Assembly: GCA_946055715.1 (NCBI GenBank)
Contig: CAMGGT010000080.1
Span: forward strand, 1 to 5,511
Origin: an uncultured Clostridia bacterium
GTDB taxonomy: Bacteria > Bacillota > Clostridia > Oscillospirales > CAG-272
Length of the DNA stretch: 5,511 nt
Direction of reading: 5' to 3'
Below are positions 1 through 4,621 of the stretch, one piece after another. A program made the position numbers and the translations under genes. The notes beneath the pieces were generated by a model that made no database searches, had not been told where the DNA came from, and saw nothing but the letters and a program-made list of their open reading frames with translations. How positions within the stretch are numbered: the stretch's first letter is position 1; each line of letters begins with the position of its first letter.

Positions 1-18
1 GCAGGGCGCGGTTGCACC
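1..18 (+). repeat. 18-bp direct repeat, first copy (second at 255-272)
   Basis: GCAGGGCGCGGTTGCACC at 1-18 and GCAGGGCGCGGTCGCACC at 255-272 differ at one base. The first copy touches the window edge, so the repeat may be longer. Confidence 0.65.
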
Positions 19-25
19 ACGGGGG
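8..25 (+). repeat. 18-bp repeat, left copy (inverted partner at 4122-4139)
   Basis: GCGGTTGCACCACGGGGG is exactly the reverse complement of 4122-4139. It runs directly into another repeat (21-37) that also has an inverted partner on the far side of the lipoprotein gene. Confidence 0.8.
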
Positions 26-37
26 ACCGCGAAGCGG
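21..37 (+). repeat. 17-bp repeat, left copy (inverted partner at 4418-4434)
   Basis: GGGGGACCGCGAAGCGG is exactly the reverse complement of 4418-4434. It holds a small hairpin, CCGC-GAA-GCGG (27-37). It overlaps the 18-bp repeat at 8-25 by five G. Confidence 0.8.
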
Positions 38-83
38 GGGAAGGAGCCCGCGGGCACAATCGCAGAGGATACGGCCTTTTTGC

Positions 84-104
84 GGGCGGATATGAAATCC
101 GCCC
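84..104. repeat. Hairpin, 8-bp stem
   Basis: GGGCGGAT (84-91) pairs perfectly with ATCCGCCC (97-104) around ATGAA. It has no T-run on either exit side, so it is not a terminator. Its ATGAAAT-CGCCC core resembles the unit at 4216-4238. Confidence 0.6.
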
Positions 105-178
105 CCACGGAGATATGCTCAACTATCCGCATCTACCGAATCACCGAAAGCATGGGAAGCTGTCAATTTGCCGGCAGA

Positions 179-198
179 GGAGGGGCTTGCTCCTCCCG
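179..198. repeat. Compact REP-like hairpin, possible uninterrupted counterpart of 4294-4394
   Basis: GGAGG (179-183) pairs with CCTCC (192-196) around a GGCTTGCT loop. Its left part is identical, and its right part nearly so, to the two halves of the split element at 4294-4394. Confidence 0.5.
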
Positions 199-254
199 AA
201 AATCCGGTTATTGTCACACCGTTGCCGAAAGCGAATTTCAGCCGACAACTCGCC

Positions 255-272
255 GCAGGGCGCGGTCGCACC
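255..272 (+). repeat. 18-bp direct repeat, second copy (first at 1-18)
   Basis: Matches 1-18 at 17 of 18 positions. It lies just past the lipoprotein terminator's T-run, so the 1-284 tail is at least partly built from duplicated repeat units. Confidence 0.65.
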
Positions 273-284
273 CTTCAGTTGCAC

Positions 285-326
285 AAAAAGCGGGGGCCGT
301 TGCAGACAAGTCTGCAACGGCCCCCG
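285..326 (-). terminator. Intrinsic terminator of the lipoprotein gene
   Basis: The arms 291-307 and 310-326 are perfectly complementary (17 bp, GC-rich base). The two-base turn would in practice open to a four-base loop over 16 bp. On the minus strand it is followed by C then TTTTT (289-285). It begins 11 nt after the TGA at 340-338, so it closes the lipoprotein transcript. On the plus strand the hairpin is followed only by a mixed sequence, so it should act in one direction. Confidence 0.95.
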
Positions 327-337
327 TAATCGGGAAA

Positions 338-3300
338 TCAAGCTTGGGTATCGATGATGAAGAACATCTGGTGGATCTCAATGGGTGCAAAGTTTTCGGT
401 GCCGGCGACGGTGATGACCGCGACATAGCAGCCGGGATCAACGGGAGAATTTTCAGCTCCGTAGCCGATGATGTGCGTTCCCATCATCCACTTGATGGTG
501 ACTTCGCCATCGGAGTTGGTGACGAAGTTGATGTCAATGCCCTCGCCGTCATACGCTTTGCACGGGCAATGGTTGGGTGTGAAAGCGGCCTCGCCGCGAC
601 CGAGGCCGGGTTTGCCGTTATACTTGGAGCGCAGCGCCACGAAGTAGGCAATATCCTTCTGGGCAGAACCGAGGTTGCCGACATAGTCGCGGCCGATCAG
701 GTCATTGATCTTGGTATCTGCACCCACACGGAAGGTGTTGGTGGTGTAGGTGGGTGTCTGACGGACAGTGTAGTTGATCTCCGATGCGACAGACGCGGCC
801 GCCTCAGCCGGATCCACCAGCGTGGGGGTGATGTTGGCAATGGCAATGTTGGTGCCGGCATAGAGGTTGATCTTCTTCCACTCTGCTTCCGTGCCGCCGA
901 ATCTGACCTCGGTCAACGCAGTGCATCCCTGGAATGCACAGGAATTGACGGTGGTGAGACCGCTTGAGAGGGTGATGCTCTCAAGCGCCTTATCGGAGCG
1001 GAATGCCTCGGCAGGCAATGCGGAGAGGGTGGAGGAAAGAATGACCACTTCGCGCAGAGACACACAGCCGGCAAAGGCCTTTTTGCCGATGTTGCTGAGA
1101 TTTTCGGGCAACACCACACGGGTAAGAGAGGTGCAGTTTTCGAATGCGCTTGGGCTGATGGTGACAAGAGACACAGGCATCTTGATGGTGGTGAGGGAGT
1201 TGCAACCGTAGAAAGCACAGTCGCCGATGTAAGTCAGCCCTGCGGGCAGGACGACCTCTTTGAGGTTATACATACCATAGCAGGTATAGGGGGCAACGGA
1301 AATGACGCCCGGTTCGATGACCAGCTTGGTAATATTGCCGATATACTTGGCATAGTCGCTCATGTTGACATTGGCCAAGCTCAGCGTGGGCATGGCACCC
1401 GTGCCGGAAATGGTCAGCGTGCCATCGGAGGTGAGACGGTAGTGAATGTTATTGCCGGTGAGGTAGAAGCCGTTGGTGCCTTTGAATTTATTGTAGGCCA
1501 CTTCCGAGATGGCATCGCCGTTCTTATCCGTTTCGTTATCTACTGCTTTCCAGAAGCCGGTGCCCTCGGTGGCAAAGCGGTAGGTCCGGGTGGCGGGCTT
1601 CCAATCCTGCGACATCTGCTGCAGATCGAGGATGACGGATTCAACCGTCTTGCTCACAAAGCGGATCTGCTTGTAGGTGCCGTTGGTGGAGTCAAAGCAG
1701 GCATACCAGTCTGCCGTTTCGGGGATGGTGACATCGATGTCCACGGGGAACTCGAAGAAGGAGATGTCGTCCGGGAAATCGACCTTGCGCAAATAACGCT
1801 GGATACCGTAGCTGTAGCTTGTGCCGTTTGAGGTGATGATGGTGATCTCACGCTCTCTGTAGGTGCCGTTGGTGACGGAGAAGTGTGCCACGCCGTCCTT
1901 CTCCCACACGGAGCCGACCTGCAGGACATCTGCCGTCTGGTTCCAGTTGACCAGCGTCACGGTGGACATATACTCGGCCTTCTTTTCTTCCTCAGAGCGG
2001 CCGGTGGTGTCGCCGATATAATCGGGGTTCTGCTTATAGTTGCTTTCATTCCAGGTAGTCTGGGACTTGATGCCGGTATTGCTGTTGAACTCATCATAGG
2101 TGCTGCCGCAACCGTGGATGATATCTTTATACAGCACGTTGTACATGTTGTAGTTGCCGTTGTTCTTGCCATAGAGAACGCCGCCGTTCATGTGCGGGTG
2201 GTCGTTGATCATGACGGGGCAGCCCGCGCCGTTGATGAAGCAGTGGGCAAAGGTGATGTCGTAGGCATCGGTATAGTCAAGCGAGACCATCACGCAGGAG
2301 TTGGTGTAGGAGAACGAGCCGGTGTAGTACACACTGGGCATCTCACAACGATAGTTGTTGTGGTGGAGGTTCTTGGCCTCAATGGGAGGATTGGTTTTGC
2401 CGTTGGGGTCATAACCGTAGATCTGGGTGGCGTCCACATGCAACTCGTCCTTCTCGTTACCGTAGCCCACAGCACCCATATCTGCCACATAGGTGTTATA
2501 CACAAACACATTCTGCAGGGGGTTCATGCCGTCGCGGTCTTCCTGAATGTTGCCGCCGATGTAGCACCAGTTGAACACAGAGTTGGAGCACTGGCCGACG
2601 GTTTTGAAAGAGCAGTGGTCAAAATAGTAGCAGATATTTCCGTTACCGCCGCGGGGCAGATTGGCAGGTTTGACCATCGAGCAGTTGACCAGCTTGACGG
2701 TGAAGCGACCGCCGGTGGGGTCTGAATACAGACCGTCGCCCAGTGCTTCGCCATAGTCTTCTGTGAAGGCATAGGTGCCGGCATTGCTGACATTGATGGT
2801 CACATTGCCGTCGGAGAAGTCAAAGTTGGAGATGACCACTTCCTTGACATTCCCCACCTTCGTGTAGTCAACGCTGATCTTGTACGCGCGGTTGCCGGCA
2901 CCGCCGCTGCCGGTGACGTCTACACCGGGGGCAACCGTCACGCTTGTGACATCGATGCCTTTTGTGACCGTCTCGTTCATATACATGATGCTGCCCATAC
3001 CGGTGTTATAACGGTCGGGCATGGGGGTGCTGTCATAGTAGGGATCGGATGTCACCTCGGTCTTGACCGTGGTGGTGTGGCAGACGGTGCACTCGCCGTC
3101 CACAAACTGATGGGCGGCCTTCTGGGTGTCGTCAATGATCTTGGTCTCGCCGCAGGCAGCGCAGGTCACAGTGGAATATCCTTCGCGCTCGCAGGTGCCG
3201 GCGGTGTAACTGCCGGGCATGACCCAGATGTGGCCAAAGGCCTTCACCGTCTCCTCTTTGGTGTTGCCGCAGGCAGTGCAGGTATAGGTGATGTGTCCCG

Positions 3301-3541
3301 CTGTCGTGCAGGTGGACTCAACATCCACATCTGCCTCATAGAGGTGGCCCGGTGTTGAACAGTTGCGAGAGGTGGTGGGGCCTGTCGGCGGCTGTGTGGT
3401 GATGTCCGGATCGGAACTGGAACTTGAGCTTGAACTTGTGTTCGGACCCGATGTGGGATTCACAGGCGTCATCACGCAGGAGGTCAGAAAACAGGCCAGC
3501 GCAAGAAACAGTGCCGTCAGGATCAGCAATGTTCTTTTCAT
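338..3541 (-). CDS. Large surface lipoprotein with Cys/His modules, probable beta-helix and BspA-like LRRs
   Basis: Predicted 1067-aa exported lipoprotein, exact function unknown. Residues 1-22 are a lipoprotein signal: MKR, a hydrophobic core, then lipobox LTSC with Cys22 as the likely lipidated residue. Residues 23-60 form a Ser/Thr/Pro stalk with eight serines at 36-43. Residues 61-154 carry Cys/His modules (C88/C91, C127/C130 and C151/C154 as CxxC). Residues about 200-500 are rich in Asn, Gly and short beta strands, resembling a right-handed parallel beta-helix; H368, D370 and Q373 stand out, but no lyase or hydrolase site can be assigned. Residues 500-690 look beta-rich. A DGTLTISGTGAM motif at 706-717 leads into BspA-type LRRs (758-891). 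Residues 905-1067 form an unrecognised domain. I chose ATG 3541 over the in-frame ATG at 3595 because the signal peptide begins there and AAGGAG precedes it at good spacing; the upstream start would add 18 residues before the signal. It appears monocistronic. Adhesion or glycan binding is inference from the LRR and beta-helix folds. Confidence 0.9.
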   Translation of the reverse strand: MKRTLLILTALFLALACFLTSCVMTPVNPTSGPNTSSSSSSSSDPDITTQPPTGPTTSRNCSTPGHLYEADVDVESTCTTAGHITYTCTACGNTKEETVKAFGHIWVMPGSYTAGTCEREGYSTVTCAACGETKIIDDTQKAAHQFVDGECTVCHTTTVKTEVTSDPYYDSTPMPDRYNTGMGSIMYMNETVTKGIDVTSVTVAPGVDVTGSGGAGNRAYKISVDYTKVGNVKEVVISNFDFSDGNVTINVSNAGTYAFTEDYGEALGDGLYSDPTGGRFTVKLVNCSMVKPANLPRGGNGNICYYFDHCSFKTVGQCSNSVFNWCYIGGNIQEDRDGMNPLQNVFVYNTYVADMGAVGYGNEKDELHVDATQIYGYDPNGKTNPPIEAKNLHHNNYRCEMPSVYYTGSFSYTNSCVMVSLDYTDAYDITFAHCFINGAGCPVMINDHPHMNGGVLYGKNNGNYNMYNVLYKDIIHGCGSTYDEFNSNTGIKSQTTWNESNYKQNPDYIGDTTGRSEEEKKAEYMSTVTLVNWNQTADVLQVGSVWEKDGVAHFSVTNGTYREREITIITSNGTSYSYGIQRYLRKVDFPDDISFFEFPVDIDVTIPETADWYACFDSTNGTYKQIRFVSKTVESVILDLQQMSQDWKPATRTYRFATEGTGFWKAVDNETDKNGDAISEVAYNKFKGTNGFYLTGNNIHYRLTSDGTLTISGTGAMPTLSLANVNMSDYAKYIGNITKLVIEPGVISVAPYTCYGMYNLKEVVLPAGLTYIGDCAFYGCNSLTTIKMPVSLVTISPSAFENCTSLTRVVLPENLSNIGKKAFAGCVSLREVVILSSTLSALPAEAFRSDKALESITLSSGLTTVNSCAFQGCTALTEVRFGGTEAEWKKINLYAGTNIAIANITPTLVDPAEAAASVASEINYTVRQTPTYTTNTFRVGADTKINDLIGRDYVGNLGSAQKDIAYFVALRSKYNGKPGLGRGEAAFTPNHCPCKAYDGEGIDINFVTNSDGEVTIKWMMGTHIIGYGAENSPVDPGCYVAVITVAGTENFAPIEIHQMFFIIDTQA
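869..1270 (-). repeat. BspA-type leucine-rich repeats (about residues 758-891)
   Basis: Five consecutive units of 23-24 residues start at about 758, 781, 804, 827 and 851, with a degenerate sixth from 874. The shared pattern is (S/N)L..(V/I).LP..L..I...AF.GC. This is the LRR_5/BspA class, common in surface proteins of Firmicutes, Bacteroidetes and protists, often tied to adhesion or protein-protein contacts. The fourth unit deviates: it ends in AFRSD instead of AF.GC and has one extra residue. The short cap before the array (DGTLTISGTGAM) is typical of these proteins. Confidence 0.88.
3080..3361 (-). repeat. Cys/His-rich tandem modules in the lipoprotein (about residues 61-154)
   Basis: Two good copies and one partial copy follow the pattern C-x9-C-x2-C-G-x(11-12)-H: C78/C88/C91/H104, then C117/C127/C130/H144, then C151/C154. 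Each copy has a (H/Y) near the fifth position after its first Cys and ends in a TCxACG motif. Such modules are familiar in secreted proteins of gut Clostridia. The spacing of three Cys and one His fits zinc binding, but extracellular disulfides are equally possible; the sequence alone does not decide. Confidence 0.7.
3413..3436 (-). repeat. Eight-serine run in the lipoprotein stalk
   Basis: Residues 36-43 are eight consecutive serines, written in strictly alternating codon families (AGT TCA AGC TCA AGT TCC AGT TCC). At DNA level this is a degenerate 6-bp tandem repeat. It sits directly after the lipidated cysteine and probably acts as a flexible spacer lifting the protein away from the membrane. 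Confidence 0.8.
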
Positions 3542-3976
3542 GATGTTCTCCTTTTCAAAAATAATATTTTTAATTTTTTCAAAATATACTGTCATCTCTC
3601 AAGTGCCTGTGGCCCGCAGGCAAAAGCCGGGGCAGAAGAGAAGCGGCGGCCGCCTGCCGAAGATGCACATGGCCACGCCCGCCCGGGCAATCATTGGCAG
3701 CGCTCCGTTTGCCGTCGGGCATTCTTCCCCGCGGGTTGCCCGTTTCCGCAGAGTGACCGAGAAACGCCGGGTCAGTACAGTCAAGCGCGCAACTCCCATG
3801 TCAACAAAACACGATTTTTCGGCCGCAACCTGTCCGTTTGCCCCGAAAAACACAGTCGCCGCAAGATTGCTTGGTATGTAGAGAAAGAAATGAACCCTTC
3901 CAATTCAGAGCAGAATTGCCTGACGCGGGTGAGCAACACATCTGCCGCCGCTGACTTGAAATGTCCATTTTTCATC
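3542..3976 (-). other. Long leader (about 435 nt) upstream of the lipoprotein gene
   Basis: This stretch lies between the predicted start near 3976 and ATG 3541. It is GC-rich and hairpin-prone for most of its length, then becomes very AT-rich over the last 50 nt before the ribosome binding site. Two short minus-strand frames lie in it (3978-3781 and 3853-3599), neither with a good ribosome binding site or a recognisable product. Local hairpins include 3605-3609 with 3617-3621, and CAATTC/GAATTG at 3901-3918. I recognise no known riboswitch core. It may be a regulatory leader, hold a small RNA, or simply be decayed sequence. Confidence 0.45.
3548..3553 (-). promoter_or_regulatory. Ribosome binding site of the lipoprotein gene
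   Basis: AAGGAG on the minus strand lies 6 nt before ATG 3541. This site decides the start: the alternative in-frame ATG at 3595 has no comparable site (GAG only, directly adjacent) and would put charged residues ahead of the lipoprotein signal. Confidence 0.85.
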
Positions 3977-3982
3977 ATTATG

Positions 3983-4011
3983 ATTGTAGCATTTTCTTAC
4001 AGGAAAGTCAA
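3983..4011 (-). promoter_or_regulatory. Near-consensus vegetative (SigA-type) promoter
   Basis: On the minus strand, TTGACT (4011-4006) is separated by exactly 17 bp from TACAAT (3988-3983). The -10 is preceded by TGC, an extended -10. Each hexamer differs from consensus at one position. The expected start is near 3976. The next recognised gene downstream is the lipoprotein at 3541, so this is the best promoter candidate for it; no better one lies closer. This is the strongest promoter match I see in the window. Confidence 0.8.
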
Positions 4012-4048
4012 CCGACAGCACACAAACAACTGATTTTCGGCACATTGC

Positions 4049-4079
4049 CGAAACCGCCCCGCTTTTTTTGGTGGTTTCG
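4049..4079. repeat. Hairpin upstream of the lipoprotein promoter
   Basis: CGAAACCGCC (4049-4058) pairs with GGTGGTTTCG (4070-4079), 10 bp with one G-T wobble, around an 11-base loop holding seven T. No T-run follows on either side. It lies 37 bp upstream of the -35 box; a role as an upstream control element is possible but unsupported. Confidence 0.4.
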
Positions 4080-4121
4080 ACCCCTGCCGCATGTGACCGT
4101 TGCAGATCTGCCGCGTTGCTA

Positions 4122-4139
4122 CCCCCGTGGTGCAACCGC
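4122..4139 (-). repeat. 18-bp repeat, right copy (inverted partner at 8-25)
   Basis: Exact reverse complement of 8-25. It lies just before the hairpin array at 4157-4250, about 110 bp upstream of the lipoprotein promoter. Confidence 0.8.
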
Positions 4140-4156
4140 CCGGCGGCGATAGCCCG

Positions 4157-4250
4157 GTGAGATTTGCCTGTGGCGAGTGACATTTGCCGCGCGCGGACAG
4201 GGAGAGGCCTGCGGCATGAAATTTCGCCCGACGGCGAAGTGAAAGATTGT
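4157..4250. repeat. Small array of related hairpin units
   Basis: Similar spacers alternate with short GC stems. GTGAGATTTGCC (4157-4168) and GTGACATTTGCC (4177-4188) are 20 bp apart and differ at one base. A third relative, ATGAAATTTCGCC (4216-4228), forms TTCGCC-CGAC-GGCGAA (4223-4238) and is followed by GTGAAAG (4239-4245). The first unit folds as TTGCC-TGT-GGCGA (4164-4176). It looks like a degenerate cluster of REP-type hairpins. Confidence 0.5.
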
Positions 4251-4293
4251 TTTGGGTTGGAGGGGGTAAGCCGATATTTTAGGTTGCGGTAGG

Positions 4294-4394
4294 GGAGGGG
4301 CTTGCTTTATGCCTCTATTTTACTAAATACTGTAAACTACATCTCTTCTTCTTTTGTAAACTATGTTACTACATTATACAGCTTGCTTCTCCCG
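4294..4394. repeat. REP-like element apparently split by an AT-rich segment
   Basis: The ends match the compact element at 179-198. GGAGGGGCTTGCT (4294-4306) equals 179-191 exactly, and GCTTGCTTCTCCCG (4381-4394) matches 185-198 at 13 of 14 positions. The two halves are separated by 74 bp of very AT-rich DNA, and GCTTGCT stands on both sides as a 7-bp direct repeat. Confidence 0.55.
4307..4380. mobile_element. Possible 74-bp AT-rich insertion
   Basis: Strongly AT-rich, unlike its GC-rich surroundings. Bounded by GCTTGCT at 4300-4306 and 4381-4387, as a target duplication would be. Inside, TGTAAACTA occurs at 4331-4339 and 4355-4363, and ACTACAT at 4336-4342 and 4368-4374. No terminal inverted repeats and no coding capacity, so the mobile origin is inference only. 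Confidence 0.35.
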
Positions 4395-4417
4395 CCTTTT
4401 GCAACGGCACACCTCAA

Positions 4418-4434
4418 CCGCTTCGCGGTCCCCC
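4418..4434 (-). repeat. 17-bp repeat, right copy (inverted partner at 21-37)
   Basis: Exact reverse complement of 21-37. With the base on each side of its core it forms ACCGC-TTC-GCGGT (4417-4429), a 5-bp stem. It looks like a short dispersed intergenic repeat of the kind seen in many copies in Clostridia genomes (family impression, not checked). Confidence 0.8.
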
Positions 4435-4465
4435 TTCCCCGCCGGGAAAGGCGCTCATCGCAGAC

Positions 4466-4516
4466 CTACGGTAAAGGGGCTGTTGCAAATGAAAATAACA
4501 ACTTGCAACAACCCAC
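4466..4516 (-). other. Candidate 16-codon micro-ORF with a strong Shine-Dalgarno
   Basis: On the minus strand AAGGAGG (4531-4525) lies 8 nt before GTG (4516-4514), which opens 16 codons ending in TAG (4468-4466). The peptide would read MGCCKLLFSFATAPLP. It sits inside the competing inverted repeats at 4475-4546, which is the geometry of a leader peptide. However, no regulated gene follows closely, it lies past the obg terminator, and I see no promoter for it. It may be chance. Confidence 0.2.
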
Positions 4517-4546
4517 TCTTCAACCCTCCTTAATGGAACAGCCCCT
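4475..4546. repeat. Nested, competing inverted repeats downstream of obg
   Basis: An outer 10-bp perfect inverted repeat (AGGGGCTGTT 4475-4484 with AACAGCCCCT 4537-4546) shares its TGTT with an inner 8-bp pair (TGTTGCAA 4481-4488 with TTGCAACA 4503-4510). Only one of the two stems can form at a time. No T-run in the right place makes it a clear terminator. It may be a small non-autonomous repeat element or a worn terminator-like repeat. Confidence 0.6.
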
Positions 4547-4571
4547 CACCCACACGCAAACATATCCATAC

Positions 4572-4610
4572 AAAAACGCTCGGGCGTGCGAAAATGCGCA
4601 CGCCCGAGCG
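4572..4610 (-). terminator. Intrinsic terminator of obg
   Basis: A perfect 14-bp GC-rich stem (4577-4590 with 4597-4610) with a six-base loop AAAATG is followed on the minus strand by TTTTTG (4576-4571). It begins 11 nt after the TGA at 4624-4622. This separates obg transcription from the lipoprotein gene downstream. Confidence 0.95.
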
Positions 4611-4621
4611 AAGCAGAGTGG

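Larger units (their letters stand above)
1..284. other. Gene-free, repeat-rich region downstream of the lipoprotein gene
   Basis: No convincing coding sequence. It contains the paired repeats at 1-37, a GCCCGCGGGC palindrome (46-55), the hairpin at 84-104, the compact element at 179-198 and the repeat at 255-272. The 295-aa plus-strand frame starting here runs straight through the terminator and antisense to the lipoprotein gene, so it is not taken as a gene. Confidence 0.7.
4012..4571. other. Gene-free, repeat-rich spacer between obg terminator and lipoprotein promoter
   Basis: No coding sequence supported. It holds the hairpin at 4049-4079, a GCAGATCTGC palindrome (4102-4111), the repeat at 4122-4139, the hairpin array, the split element, the repeat at 4418-4434 and the competing inverted repeats. 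Confidence 0.7.

Noticed and set aside
80..967. Plus-strand open frame of 295 aa across the lipoprotein terminator
   Set aside because: It runs through a 17-bp hairpin terminator and then antisense to the LRR-coding region; no recognisable domain or start signal.
1883..2725. Long plus-strand open frame (280 aa) antisense to the lipoprotein gene
   Set aside because: Low-complexity V/G/H/A-rich translation typical of the complement of a biased coding strand. No ribosome binding site, and it lies fully inside a well-supported gene.
3542..3595. Upstream in-frame ATG (3595) as the lipoprotein start
   Set aside because: It would place 18 charged and aromatic residues before a textbook lipoprotein signal and lacks a properly spaced ribosome binding site; ATG 3541 has AAGGAG at 6 nt.
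3599..3853. 84-aa minus-strand frame directly upstream of, and in frame with, the lipoprotein (separated by TGA GAG)
   Set aside because: GTG start without a ribosome binding site, composition unlike a real protein, no recognisable domain. Being in frame is probably chance; an extended N-terminus would also bury the lipoprotein signal.
3905..4183. 92-aa minus-strand frame through the spacer
   Set aside because: It spans the hairpin array, the 18-bp repeat and the strong promoter, so it is repeat sequence read through by chance.
4373..4404. Perfect TATAAT (4378-4373, minus) with TTGCAA (4404-4399) as a promoter
   Set aside because: The spacing is 20 bp and there is no properly placed extended -10; in 74 bp of AT-rich DNA a TATAAT is easily found by chance.
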